Shown here: positions 33,091 to 42,956 of the stretch, in pieces | Position numbering within the stretch: the first letter of the stretch is position 1 | Layout: every line of letters starts with the position of its first letter | Source of the DNA: Mesolinea sp040772305 | GTDB taxonomy: Bacteria; Chloroflexota; Anaerolineae; Anaerolineales; Anaerolineaceae | Length of the DNA stretch: 64,000 nucleotides | Assembly: GCA_040772305.1 (NCBI GenBank) | Contig: JAXGYK010000002.1 | Location: forward strand, 496,001 to 560,000 | Direction: 5' to 3' | Position numbers and translations under genes: made by a program | Notes under the pieces: model-generated | Seen by the model: only the letters and a program-made list of their open reading frames with translations | Told to the model about the DNA's origin: nothing | Databases searched by the model: none

Positions 33091-35007
33091 TTGACTAATT
33101 CAACCCATTACGATGCTGGAGATATCCAGGTCCTCGAAGGGCTGGAAGCGGTTCGCCGCCGCCCGGGCATGTATGTTGGCGGCACTGATACAAAGGCACT
33201 GCATCATCTGATTCACGAAGTTGTAGACAACTCGATTGATGAAGTATTGGCCGGAGTATGTAATTCAATTAAAGTAACCATCCATCCTGACGAAAGTGTA
33301 ACGGTAAAAGACAACGGCCGTGGCATCCCAACTGATATCCATCCCGAAAAGAATGTTTCGGCTTTACAGCTTGTAATGACTGTTTTACATGCTGGAGGTA
33401 AATTTGGCGGTGGCTCTTACAAAGTCTCTGGAGGCCTGCACGGTGTAGGTGTTTCAGCCGTTAATGCATTGTCTGAGTGGATGGAAGTGACCGTACATCG
33501 GGAAGGCAAAGTGTTCTTTCAGCGTTATGAACGCGGTATCCCGAAAGCACCGGTGAAAGTGGTTGGGACCTACACTGGTGAAGGAACCGGTACTTCAACA
33601 ACTTTCCGATTTGACCGAGAAATCTTTAAAAGTGAAACCGGCTATAAGTTTGAAACATTAATGCAGCGCTTTCGTGAGATGGCCTTTGTTACCCGTGGTG
33701 TCACGATCAGCCTGGTAGACGAGCGCGACGACCGCGAGATAACCTTCTATTTTGAAGGGGGAATTGCATCCTTTGCCCGTTATCTCAATAAGAACCGACA
33801 AGTTGTTTGCCCGGTTATTTATGGAGAAAAAGAAATTGATGGCATTGGCATCGAATATGTTGTGCAATATACCGATACTTATGCTGAATCCGTCTACACA
33901 TTTGCCAACACAATTCATACCATCGATGGCGGCACCCACCTTACAGGTTTGCGTGCTGCAGTAACTCGGTGCATTAACGATTACGCTAAAAAATCGAACT
34001 TGGTAAAGGAAGCCGACGGATCCTTCAGCGGGGATGATACGCGAGAGGGGATGACTGCGATTGTAAGCATCAAGCACCCCGATCCGCAGTTTGAGTCGCA
34101 AACCAAGGTTAAATTGATGAACCCAGAGGTGCAGACTTACGTTCAGCAAGTGGTTACGGAAACGATGGGCGCCTTCTTGGAAGAAAACCCTTCTGCCGGT
34201 AAAGCGATTGTTCAGAAATGTCTGACCTCAGCTCGTGCACGTGACGCGGCTCGTAAAGCCCGTGATTTGGTCATACGTAAAAGTGTTCTTGAATCGATGA
34301 CTTTACCAGGCAAACTGGCTGACTGCAGTGAGCGGGACCCTTCAAAAACGGAGCTTTATATTGTTGAGGGTGATAGTGCAGGCGGATCTGCCAAACAGGG
34401 TCGCGATCGCCATTTTCAGGCAATTCTTTCCCTCAGAGGGAAGATCCTCAATACTGAGCGCGCTAGACTGGATAAGGTGCTTGGAAACCGTGAAGTCAAG
34501 TCGATCATTTCAGCTTTGGGTACCGGCATCGGTGAAACTTTTGACTTAAAAGGCCTGCGATACGGACGCGTCATCATCATGACTGATGCAGATGTGGATG
34601 GCTCGCATATCCGAACACTCCTGCTAACCTTCTTCTTCCGCTACATGCAGCCGCTTATTGAAGAAGGGCACTTATACATTGCCCAGCCGCCTCTTTACCG
34701 TATTAGCAGCCGTAATCAGGTGCACTATGCTTATAGTGATGCAGAAAAAGATCAGATTGTGTCCAAGCTTGGAGGCAATACAAAGGTTAGCCTCTCGCGG
34801 TATAAAGGTTTAGGTGAAATGAATCCCGAGCAACTCTGGGATACAACCCTGAACCCTGCCAATCGCACTCTGCTCTTAGTAACCCTAGATGATGCCTCAG
34901 AAGCTGACCGTACTTTTGACATGTTAATGGGTTCTGAGGTTCCTCCGCGCAGGCGTTTTATTCAAACACATGCAAAAGAAGTACGCAACCTCGACACAAT
35001 TGGTTAA
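33091..35007 (+). CDS. gyrB: DNA gyrase subunit B
   Basis: A 638-residue GyrB. GHKL ATPase domain (VLEGLEAVRRRPGMYVG, DNGRGIPTD, GGLHGVGVSAVNALS), transducer domain, Toprim domain (EGDSAGGSAKQGRDRHFQAI; DADVDGSHIRTLLLTFF) and the C-terminal KGLGEMNPEQLWDTT are all complete. With GyrA it introduces negative supercoils. The start is TTG at 33091 with TAGGAG upstream. The leader has a GC-rich hairpin (GCCC-GGGC near 33056-33073). gyrA, dnaA and recF are not adjacent, so this is not a classical origin cluster. ParE cannot be wholly excluded, but the length and motifs fit GyrB. Confidence 0.95.
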   Translation: MTNSTHYDAGDIQVLEGLEAVRRRPGMYVGGTDTKALHHLIHEVVDNSIDEVLAGVCNSIKVTIHPDESVTVKDNGRGIPTDIHPEKNVSALQLVMTVLHAGGKFGGGSYKVSGGLHGVGVSAVNALSEWMEVTVHREGKVFFQRYERGIPKAPVKVVGTYTGEGTGTSTTFRFDREIFKSETGYKFETLMQRFREMAFVTRGVTISLVDERDDREITFYFEGGIASFARYLNKNRQVVCPVIYGEKEIDGIGIEYVVQYTDTYAESVYTFANTIHTIDGGTHLTGLRAAVTRCINDYAKKSNLVKEADGSFSGDDTREGMTAIVSIKHPDPQFESQTKVKLMNPEVQTYVQQVVTETMGAFLEENPSAGKAIVQKCLTSARARDAARKARDLVIRKSVLESMTLPGKLADCSERDPSKTELYIVEGDSAGGSAKQGRDRHFQAILSLRGKILNTERARLDKVLGNREVKSIISALGTGIGETFDLKGLRYGRVIIMTDADVDGSHIRTLLLTFFFRYMQPLIEEGHLYIAQPPLYRISSRNQVHYAYSDAEKDQIVSKLGGNTKVSLSRYKGLGEMNPEQLWDTTLNPANRTLLLVTLDDASEADRTFDMLMGSEVPPRRRFIQTHAKEVRNLDTIG

Positions 35008-35045
35008 CGCTACAGCCCGCCTTAGAGCGGCCTTTTTGATAAACA

Positions 35046-36248
35046 ATGCGCGAGCGTAAAATCCTTCATCTCGATTTAGATGCGTTCTTTTGCTCTGTAG
35101 AAGAACTCTTACAGCCAGAACTGCGTGGCAAAGCTTTCGCAGTAGGCGGAAGCCCAACTGGACGGGGAGTGATCACTTCAGCCTCCTACGCTGCCCGATT
35201 ATTTGGTGTGCGCTCGGCAATGCCTTCAGCCCGTGCAATTGAAATTTGTCCGCAACTGATATTTGCTCCGCGGTCCCCCGTGCACTACAGTGACTACAGC
35301 AATCGTGTAATGAAAATCCTGGAAGATACAACTCCTCTGGTACAGCAGGTTAGCATTGACGAAGCTTTTTTGGATCTAAGTGATATGTCCCAACCCCTTG
35401 AGCATATAGCACTGAATATACAAGCCCGCGTGGCAAACGAGGTTCAGCTTCCCTGTTCCTTAGGGGGAGCAACAACAAAGCTGGTTGCAAAGATCGCTAA
35501 TAATTTTGGAAAGTCAAATGTTCGTACAGGCAGCGCACCACGTGCTGTCACCATCATACCTTCAGGCGAAGAGGCAGCATTTCTTGCACCATTGGATATC
35601 CAGGAGCTATGGGGTATTGGCCCTAAATCTGCTAAATGGCTTCGCAGCCGCGGTGTTCACACCATCGGGCAATTGGCTGCGTTAAACCAGCTGGAGCTGG
35701 AAAACCTCTTTGGTAAATATGCTAATGAAATGCGCGAACGTGCACTTGGTATTGATCGCAGTCCGGTAAGCACAGAACGCGAGGCAAAATCGGTAAGTAA
35801 CGAAACCACATTTTGGAAAGATATCCAGTCGCTTCCAGACTTACTTAAAGTATTACGCCAGCTTAGTGACAAGGTAGGATTTAGACTACGGAAGATGGGA
35901 ATGGCAGGTAGTGTCGTTCAGATAAAGGTCCGTTATTCAGACTTTAGCACAATCACACGCCAAAAAGCATTATCAAAACTGACGAATATTGACGATGAAA
36001 TCTATGAGACGGCACGCCAACTTCTGGAAAAAAACCTGGAACGGGAGCGGCCTGTTCGATTATTGGGGGTTGGCGTGAGTAATCTTGATCTGCCAGGTCA
36101 ACAGCTGGGCCTTTTTGATCAAAATGTGGTTAGAAAACAAGAACTTTTGCATGCAATTGATACACTAAAGGACCGCTTTGGAAGAGACATTATTGTCCGG
36201 GCAAGCAACCTTAAAGAGGGGAATTATTTTGATGATGAAGAAAGATAA
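35046..36248 (+). CDS. dinB: DNA polymerase IV (Y-family)
   Basis: A 400-residue error-prone translesion polymerase. The catalytic acidic residues are in LHLDLDAFFCSVE (about 7-19) and VSIDEAFLDLS (about 102-112); the palm region SYAARLFGVRSAMPSARA and the little-finger domain are present. The C-terminal QQLGLFD (about 355) is a good beta-clamp binding motif. It lies 38 bases after gyrB and is probably cotranscribed or controlled separately for damage response; I see no LexA box. tRNA-Thr follows with its own promoter. Confidence 0.94.
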   Translation: MRERKILHLDLDAFFCSVEELLQPELRGKAFAVGGSPTGRGVITSASYAARLFGVRSAMPSARAIEICPQLIFAPRSPVHYSDYSNRVMKILEDTTPLVQQVSIDEAFLDLSDMSQPLEHIALNIQARVANEVQLPCSLGGATTKLVAKIANNFGKSNVRTGSAPRAVTIIPSGEEAAFLAPLDIQELWGIGPKSAKWLRSRGVHTIGQLAALNQLELENLFGKYANEMRERALGIDRSPVSTEREAKSVSNETTFWKDIQSLPDLLKVLRQLSDKVGFRLRKMGMAGSVVQIKVRYSDFSTITRQKALSKLTNIDDEIYETARQLLEKNLERERPVRLLGVGVSNLDLPGQQLGLFDQNVVRKQELLHAIDTLKDRFGRDIIVRASNLKEGNYFDDEER

Positions 36249-36255
36249 TGAGACC

Positions 36256-36286
36256 TTGACAGATGTTTAATGCCCTTTGGTATAAT
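36256..36286 (+). promoter_or_regulatory. Promoter of tRNA-Thr
   Basis: Consensus TTGACA (36256-36261) and TATAAT (36281-36286) are separated by 19 bases, longer than the optimum 17. The -10 has TGG before it, an extended -10 form that could compensate. The tRNA begins 14 bases downstream. Confidence 0.75.
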
Positions 36287-36299
36287 GAAACACCTCCGC

Positions 36300-36372
36300 G
36301 CCAACGTAGCTCAGTCGGTAGAGCAGACGCTTCGTAAGCGCCCGGTCGGGGGTTCGAATCCCTTCGTTGGCT
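36300..36372 (+). tRNA. tRNA-Thr (anticodon CGT)
   Basis: A 73-base cloverleaf. Acceptor GCCAACG (36300-36306) pairs with CGTTGGC (36365-36371); D-arm GCTCAGTCGGTAGAGC; anticodon loop TTCGTAA with CGT at positions 34-36; T-arm GGGGGTTCGAATCCC. One anticodon-stem mismatch (28-42, A-C) is seen. CCA is not encoded. Confidence 0.95.
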
Positions 36373-36457
36373 TTACTCTTTGAAGATTGTATTGCATCGT
36401 CACATAATCCCTGTTTCTTGTAGGATTTAAGATCACGCGTCCAGACAAATAAGCAGC

Positions 36458-38554
36458 TTAGTTAAGAATCATACGGCTATCCAAAGCAACAGCCCCTTTA
36501 CCGTCAGCATATACAACCAATGGATTAATTTCAATTTCGCTGATTTGAGGGTTATCCTGGGCTAAAATACTCAGCTTTCTAATAACATCTTTAACCGCAT
36601 AATGGTCAGCTGGTTCCGTGCCTCGGAACCCTTGCATGAGCTTCCCTGCTGTGGTTACATTTATTAATTCGTCAATATCGGTTTCATCCAATGGAACCAC
36701 ACGTGTGGCAATATCGCGCATCAGTTCAACCATCACTCCTCCCATACCAAAAAGAACCATGGGGCCAAAAGTTTCATCCCGTTTCATGCCAACGATCAGT
36801 TCCTGGCCCTTAGCCGCCATTTTTTCAACCATCATGCCAATAATCTTAGCATTTGGATTTGATTTCACGATTCTTTTGGTAATATTTTTATATGCTATGC
36901 GCAATTGCTTTTGATTGTGGATGTTAAGTTCGATTCCGCCAGCATCGCTCTTATGCAGTATATCTTCGGCTACAATTTTCAACACCACCGGGTAACCCAG
37001 TTCTTTTGCAATATCTACTGCTTCATCTTCACTTTTTGCAAGTGAACCAGGCACATTCGGGATCGCATACAAGTCCAGCAATTGTCTGGTTTCAACTTCA
37101 CCCAGAGCTTTGGCCGGCCCAAAGCTTGTTAATAAGTCTTTGGCCTTTGCAGCCATGTGACCATCCGTGGTGATCCGTTCTTTCTGTGGCCGATTTAGAA
37201 ACTGAGAATATCGCTGCATGGCTGCTAACACCTCTCCACCTTGATGTGGATAGCGAAAAACTGGAATACCAGCGGTATTAAGAAGCATTTCCGCTTCATG
37301 TGTTGAACGCTGCCCCAGCAATGAGCTCAAAAATGTTTTTCCAGTGCTGCCGGCGGCCTCTACCCAGGAACGGGCGATATCTGTTGGGTCCACAAGCGCC
37401 TGCGGCACATAAATAGGATACAAAATGTCGACCCCATCATCGGCGGTCATATGTTTAAGTGCCCAGCGATAATCTTCCGGGCTGGCTGCACCAAGCATGT
37501 CAATAGGGTTGGCTACCTGCGCACTGGGGTTCAGTTTTGTACGTAATGCAGCCTGATTATCTGGTGAGATTTCTGCAAGTTCAAACCCGTTTTGTGCCAA
37601 GGTATCTGCTGCAAGCGCAGCTCCACCGCCAGCATTGGTTGCAATGGCCACTCGTTTGCCTCTTGGTAAAGGCTGTGTACCGAGTGCCCAGGCAACATTG
37701 AACAGTTCACTCAAAGACTGTACCTCAAGCACCCCATTTTGTTCAAATGCTGCCTGATAGGCTGTATAAGAACCAGCTAAGGATCCAGTATGTGACGAAA
37801 CAGCCTTTGCACCAGCATTGTTCTTTCCTGCTTTAAGCACCACGATTGGTTTCTTTTGAGATACAAGCCGTGTTACCTCCATAAAGCGCGGTCCGTTCTG
37901 GACGCCCTCAAGGTACACGGCAATTACCTTTACATTGGGGTCCTGGCCAAAATACTCAATCATGTCGGACTCAGACACGTCCATCTCATTTCCTAAACTG
38001 GCAAAGTGGCTAAAGCCTACTTTACTTTCAATTAGCAGGTCAATCACACCGCCAGCAACTGCACCACTCTGAGAAACAAAGGCAATCGGACCCGGCACTG
38101 GCATTCCACCAATAAAAGTAGTATCCAGACCAGTCCGGCAATCCATCGTTCCCACACAGTTTGGTCCAACAGCCCGCATGCCATATTTGCGAATGATTTC
38201 GAGGCTCTTGCGCTCTAATTCGGCCCCTTCAGCTCCTACCTCACGGAATCCACCTGCAATGATTACTACAGCCTTAATACCACGCTGACCGCACGCTTCA
38301 AGGGTTTCGAGGATTAAACCAACAGGCAGAACAATGACAGCCAGCTCAACCGGGTCGGGGACCAAGGAAATCTGGGGATAAGCTTTTATGCCCAATATTT
38401 CGGAAGCATTCGGATTTACGGGATAAACCTTTCCTTTATAGCCATGGCTCAAGAGGTTTTTTACAGTGCCATGAGATAGTTTTTTCGGGTCGCTCGAGGC
38501 ACCTAATATGGCTACCCCGCTGGCATTAAAGAAAGGTGAAAGTGATGATGGCAT
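36458..38554 (-). CDS. ADP-forming acetate-CoA ligase (acyl-CoA synthetase), fused subunits
   Basis: A 698-residue protein with the alpha part (CoA-binding Rossmann and ligase domains, about 1-460) and the ATP-grasp beta part (about 480-698) fused. The phosphohistidine is in AVSSHTGSLAGSY (about 255); GPNCVGTMD and, in the ATP-grasp part, HKSDAGGIELNI and GMGGVMVEL match the family. It converts acetyl-CoA (or other acyl-CoA), ADP and phosphate to acid, CoA and ATP, conserving energy in fermentation without phosphotransacetylase/acetate kinase. AAAGGAG lies before the ATG. It is alone on this strand. Substrate range cannot be read from the sequence. Confidence 0.93.
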   Translation of the reverse strand: MPSSLSPFFNASGVAILGASSDPKKLSHGTVKNLLSHGYKGKVYPVNPNASEILGIKAYPQISLVPDPVELAVIVLPVGLILETLEACGQRGIKAVVIIAGGFREVGAEGAELERKSLEIIRKYGMRAVGPNCVGTMDCRTGLDTTFIGGMPVPGPIAFVSQSGAVAGGVIDLLIESKVGFSHFASLGNEMDVSESDMIEYFGQDPNVKVIAVYLEGVQNGPRFMEVTRLVSQKKPIVVLKAGKNNAGAKAVSSHTGSLAGSYTAYQAAFEQNGVLEVQSLSELFNVAWALGTQPLPRGKRVAIATNAGGGAALAADTLAQNGFELAEISPDNQAALRTKLNPSAQVANPIDMLGAASPEDYRWALKHMTADDGVDILYPIYVPQALVDPTDIARSWVEAAGSTGKTFLSSLLGQRSTHEAEMLLNTAGIPVFRYPHQGGEVLAAMQRYSQFLNRPQKERITTDGHMAAKAKDLLTSFGPAKALGEVETRQLLDLYAIPNVPGSLAKSEDEAVDIAKELGYPVVLKIVAEDILHKSDAGGIELNIHNQKQLRIAYKNITKRIVKSNPNAKIIGMMVEKMAAKGQELIVGMKRDETFGPMVLFGMGGVMVELMRDIATRVVPLDETDIDELINVTTAGKLMQGFRGTEPADHYAVKDVIRKLSILAQDNPQISEIEINPLVVYADGKGAVALDSRMILN

Positions 38555-38647
38555 GAGAGATTGACTCCTTTAAACAATTTAGGCGCGGCTGATTATACCT
38601 AAAAGGTCTTCGGCAGATATCATACTCCTACAGGCTATAATTCTTTT

Positions 38648-40729
38648 ATGACTTCGTTGTTTATGTCTTATCCTCCAAGTTCCATGCAAAACAAACTTAT
38701 CGAGTGTCCCTTACAAAGCCGGATATGGCTGGAAGGGCCTGCAGGAACCGGTAAAACCAGCGCTGCCGCTTTTTGGATTGCCAATCGTATTGAAAGACTT
38801 CCTGATGATCGTTTTCTTTTATTTACACCGCAGCGCACGCTTTTAGGCCCTTATCAACAGCTTCAAAAGCTGCTGCCTTTTGATCAGCAAGAACGTTTGG
38901 AGCTGCGGACATTTGGAAGTTTTATCCGCCAAATGCTAAGTCTCTTTTGGCCAGAGCTAATGCCGCTGGCAGGTTTTAACCGTCCCCATGCAGAACCTAC
39001 CTTTCTTGCTGTTGATTCGGCTCAATACCAAATGGGCTTATTGGTGAACCCGCTTTTGGCATCCGGTCACTTTGAAACAGTGCGTTTGGCACCCAATCGT
39101 TTATACGCGCAATTGCTTGACAATCTAAATAAGTCTGCCTTGGTTGGATTTTCTCATGAGGAAATCGGGATGCGTTTGAAGAGCGCCTGGAGCGGTAGCC
39201 CCTCTCAAATTAAAGTATATGATGATGTGCAAACTGCCATTAATCTTTTCCGCAACAAATGCCTTGAAGATGGCCTTTTAGACCTCTCCTTACAGGTTGA
39301 ACTATTTACCCAGGTGCTCAGCAAGCTAAGTTGTTTTCAGGACTGGTTCAAACGACGCTATCAGGTTCTTGTTTATGATAACTGTGAAGAAGACCCTCCT
39401 GTATATCATGATCTGATGCTTTCCTGGTTAGAGCATTCCCAGAACGCATTAATGGTATTTGATACAGAAGCCGGGTTTCGTAGTTTCCTAGGTGCAGACC
39501 CTGCCTCGGCACGACGAATAAAAGATAAAGCTAATCAGGTTCTCCGATTCGAAAAGGCAATCTTCCATACACCTGCCATCGATGCTTTTATCCATCAGGT
39601 CGAAACCTGGCAAAAAAATGACAGGAAACAAAAGCTTCCACGTCCGAACAACCTGGAACTGCTCTCCGGAAATTACCGTTTCTTTCCTGAATTACTGGAT
39701 AACGTCGCCGATAAGATTGCAGAGCTGATTGATGAAGGGCAGCCGCCCGAAAGCATTATTGTTCTCTCCCCCTTTGTTTCTGAAGTGCTGCGTTATTCCT
39801 TAGAGGTAAGGCTGCAAAACCATGGGTTGAGTTTGCAGACCCTGCGGCCTTCTGCCGAAGGAATTGATGATCCTGCCTTACGCAATCTCTTGACACTCGC
39901 TATTATGGCGAACCCGCAATGGAATGTCCCTATCCATCAGTGGAATATTGCCAACGCACTGGCCTATTTTGTCAACGACTTGGATATCGTCCGTGCCCAA
40001 ACTGTTGCAAGTAATCTGGTTGCAGACCAGACTGGTCGGCTTAGTCTTGGTGAAGCCACACAAAAGCTTGCAAAACCACAATCTGATGCGTTGAGCCGTT
40101 TGTTTGGCTGGCTGGCTGGCTGGCAGGCACAGGACGACTTACGTGTTTTTTACGCCCGCATATTTAACGAACTTCTTGCAAGCAAAGGTTTTTCGTGGTT
40201 TCAGGATCCAGTTGGCGGCATGGTAACAAACAGGCTGATCCATGCTATTGACCGTTTTTTGGACGGCTTGCCAGCGAAAACGAACATAGACGTGGCGAAT
40301 GAAGAGTTCGTCCGGGTCAGTCTTGAAGGTCTGATTTTTGGATTACATCCAGCGCAGTGGAGTTTGGAGCCAGGCAAGGTGCTGTTGCTGCCAACAACAA
40401 CCTTTTTAATGCGAAATATTGCGGTTGCTTATCAATTCTGGTTGGGTATTGGCTCTCCCGCCTGGTACCAGCGTCTGGAGCAGCCTCTTACGCACCCCTA
40501 TGTGCTTAGCCGAAACTGGTCAGCCGGCAAACAGTGGACTGCCTGGGATGAACAGGCTTTGAGCAAGAATAACATCGAGAAAATTTTAAAGGGTTTAGCA
40601 CGCCGATCTACGAAAAAAATCTTTTTATGTCATAGCCAGTATGGCGAAAGCGGTCAGGAAGAGCGCGGCCTGATGATTAAATTACTTCAATCTATTTTGA
40701 AACAAAGCATGGACAGCAGATATGCCTGA
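38648..40729 (+). CDS. UvrD/AddB-like SF1 ATPase subunit, first gene of a helicase-nuclease triad
   Basis: A 693-residue protein. Walker A is GPAGTGKTS (residues 30-38), with motif Ia-like LLFTPQRTLLGPYQQLQ, and VLVYDNCEEDPPVYHD as a divergent Walker B. Later SF1 motifs are weak: SGNYRFFPEL and a C-terminal FLCHSQYGESGQEERG. This resembles the helicase part of AddB/RecC-type subunits, with the nuclease domain missing. TATAAT at 38636-38641 is 6 bases before the ATG, so the mRNA may be leaderless. The next gene overlaps by 8 bases. Predicted partner in double-strand break resection; unproven. Confidence 0.75.
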   Translation: MTSLFMSYPPSSMQNKLIECPLQSRIWLEGPAGTGKTSAAAFWIANRIERLPDDRFLLFTPQRTLLGPYQQLQKLLPFDQQERLELRTFGSFIRQMLSLFWPELMPLAGFNRPHAEPTFLAVDSAQYQMGLLVNPLLASGHFETVRLAPNRLYAQLLDNLNKSALVGFSHEEIGMRLKSAWSGSPSQIKVYDDVQTAINLFRNKCLEDGLLDLSLQVELFTQVLSKLSCFQDWFKRRYQVLVYDNCEEDPPVYHDLMLSWLEHSQNALMVFDTEAGFRSFLGADPASARRIKDKANQVLRFEKAIFHTPAIDAFIHQVETWQKNDRKQKLPRPNNLELLSGNYRFFPELLDNVADKIAELIDEGQPPESIIVLSPFVSEVLRYSLEVRLQNHGLSLQTLRPSAEGIDDPALRNLLTLAIMANPQWNVPIHQWNIANALAYFVNDLDIVRAQTVASNLVADQTGRLSLGEATQKLAKPQSDALSRLFGWLAGWQAQDDLRVFYARIFNELLASKGFSWFQDPVGGMVTNRLIHAIDRFLDGLPAKTNIDVANEEFVRVSLEGLIFGLHPAQWSLEPGKVLLLPTTTFLMRNIAVAYQFWLGIGSPAWYQRLEQPLTHPYVLSRNWSAGKQWTAWDEQALSKNNIEKILKGLARRSTKKIFLCHSQYGESGQEERGLMIKLLQSILKQSMDSRYA

Positions 40730-42956
40730 ACCACGCCTACGATCAGCTCAAAAGAAAATTCTTGATTACCGGGAAGGCCTTATGGGCGTTTCAGCTGTTC
40801 CAGGAAGCGGGAAAACCTGGACACTATCGCGTTTAGCTGCGCAGCTCATCCTTGCTTCCGACCTCGCACCTGATCAGGAGGTCCTTGTAGTCACGTTTTC
40901 GAATTCTGCCGCCGATAATTTTTCTCTTCGGATCGGAGAGCTGCTTCAGGAATATGGTCTCCTCCCCGATGTAGGATATCGGGTTCGTACATTGCACGGC
41001 CTTGCAAATGACATCATTCGTGAACGCCCTGATTTGGTTGGTCTATCGGAAGAATTCAGCATTATTGATGAAAAGGAAGCCTCGTTAGTTTTGGATTCGG
41101 CTATTGCTATCGCTGAGGAAGCATTCCCGCAGCATTTTGAGCAATATTTGGATCCTAGCTTGTCTGAACGTAAACGTGCTGAGCTCCTCAAGGGTGCCTT
41201 ACCTGCCCTAATTCGTAATCTTGCTACGGCATATATTCGGACTGCGAAGGACGAATTGCTTAATGTGGCATTACTTGAAGAAATGTTTGCAGCCAACCCA
41301 GCTGCTGACAAATCTTTACAGTATTTACAGAAAGTTTTCCAGGCCTATCAGGCATCGCTTGCCTACCGGGGAGCCGTTGATTTTGACGATCTTATTTGCT
41401 ACGCTCATTCCTGTCTTGCAGCCGATCCTAGCTTAGTTAGCCTATTGCAATACCGCTGGCCTTTTATCCTAGAGGACGAAGCACAGGATTCCAGTAAATT
41501 GCAGGAAAGCATTTTACGCAAATTGGTAGGCAAACAGGGCAATTGGGTACGAGTGGGCGATCCCAATCAGGCAATCTATGAAAGTTTCACTACTGCCGAC
41601 CCAAATTTGCTCAAGCGCTTTGTGAATCACCCAGCAACAAGGCAGCAAACTCTCCCACAATCCGGACGGTCTGCTAGAGAAATTTTGGAATTAGCAAACG
41701 AACTTAACCGTTGGGCGTGTGAAAGCCACGAAAACCCTGCAATAAACGACGCTCTTGCGCCCCCGTATATCTTGCCCACCGATGCAGATGATCCCCAACC
41801 TAATCCGGAGGGCATTGTGCCTGTAACAGACCTGGTTATGCAGCGCTTTACACCCGAACAAGAACTCAATTATGTGGTCAAGCAAGCAAAAGCCTGGCTT
41901 GAGAAATACCCCAATCAAAATCTGGCTGTTCTGGCTTTTTATAACGATCGGGTGGCTGAGTTTTCCGATGCTTTTCGCAAACAAGGTGTTCCTGTTGCAG
42001 AAGGCTTGCTAAGTTTGCCTCAAAACACACGTCTCTCAGCTGGCGCAATTGCGAATTTGCTGATTAGCCTCTTTCACCCCGGCAATTCAAAAGCCCTGGC
42101 CAATGCATACGCAGTGGTACATCGCAGGGATTCCACGGAAAAGAGTGAACGAAATCAAGCAGCGATCCAGCTCCTGCGAGATTGTCCTGACTTGGAAGAA
42201 TACTTGTATCCTTTGGGAGCGAGAGATTACTTAGTTCAGCTCAAAGAACAGGGACAAGTTGCTGAGACCCTGCAAGACCTGATTGAATTCAAGGATTTGA
42301 TAACCCGCTGGCATTTGGCCAGGCAATTACCCCTTGACCAATTAGTGCTTACACTTAGCCAGGATTTATCCTTAGATCATTATGAAACAGCTACAATCTA
42401 CCAACTAGCCAGTTTGCTGTGCGAATTGAGCCGCGCCCATCCGGAATGGACTCCTCTTGACATCAACCAGGAATTAATCCAGATTGCGAAAAACCGCAGG
42501 CGTTTTGTTGCTTTTTCGGAAAATGAATCCGGTTATGATCCCAATAACCATCTCGGTGCTGTTACTGTTGCTACTATTCACAAGAGCAAGGGCTTGGAGT
42601 GGGATAAGGTATTTCTTACTTCAGTAAATGACTACGATTTTCCATCTGGTTCTGATACCGAGATCTACCAGGCTGAAAGATATTTTTTGGAAGATAGCCG
42701 CAATCTTGAAGCAGAGCTGCTTGATAAATTGCGTAAACTCATTGCCTTCAGCAAGAACCAAGCAATTCATGAGACCGATCCGGCTTACGAACACCGCCAG
42801 CAAATCGCCCGGGAGCGTTTGCGTTTGCTTTACGTGGGCATTACTCGAGCAAAACGCTCGATTACGCTCACTTGGAATACTGGCAAACTGCGGCGTTCAT
42901 GGCCAGCAAAAGCCCTTGAGCATCTGAACAGTTTTCTGGAGAACCAAGATGCCTGA
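40722..42956 (+). CDS. UvrD/PcrA-like superfamily 1 DNA helicase, AddA-like without nuclease domain
   Basis: A 744-residue SF1A helicase with a full motif set: I AVPGSGKT (about 25-32), Ia VTFSNSAADNF, II ILEDEAQDSS (about 251), III VGDPNQAIYESF, IV LPQSGRSAREIL, V TIHKSKGLEWDKVF (about 618) and VI LRLLYVGITRAKR (about 706). It should translocate 3' to 5' on single-stranded DNA. It stops right after motif VI and a short end, without the RecB/AddA nuclease domain. It overlaps genes on both sides by 8 bases, so the three are made together. Confidence 0.93.
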   Translation: MPEPRLRSAQKKILDYREGLMGVSAVPGSGKTWTLSRLAAQLILASDLAPDQEVLVVTFSNSAADNFSLRIGELLQEYGLLPDVGYRVRTLHGLANDIIRERPDLVGLSEEFSIIDEKEASLVLDSAIAIAEEAFPQHFEQYLDPSLSERKRAELLKGALPALIRNLATAYIRTAKDELLNVALLEEMFAANPAADKSLQYLQKVFQAYQASLAYRGAVDFDDLICYAHSCLAADPSLVSLLQYRWPFILEDEAQDSSKLQESILRKLVGKQGNWVRVGDPNQAIYESFTTADPNLLKRFVNHPATRQQTLPQSGRSAREILELANELNRWACESHENPAINDALAPPYILPTDADDPQPNPEGIVPVTDLVMQRFTPEQELNYVVKQAKAWLEKYPNQNLAVLAFYNDRVAEFSDAFRKQGVPVAEGLLSLPQNTRLSAGAIANLLISLFHPGNSKALANAYAVVHRRDSTEKSERNQAAIQLLRDCPDLEEYLYPLGARDYLVQLKEQGQVAETLQDLIEFKDLITRWHLARQLPLDQLVLTLSQDLSLDHYETATIYQLASLLCELSRAHPEWTPLDINQELIQIAKNRRRFVAFSENESGYDPNNHLGAVTVATIHKSKGLEWDKVFLTSVNDYDFPSGSDTEIYQAERYFLEDSRNLEAELLDKLRKLIAFSKNQAIHETDPAYEHRQQIARERLRLLYVGITRAKRSITLTWNTGKLRRSWPAKALEHLNSFLENQDA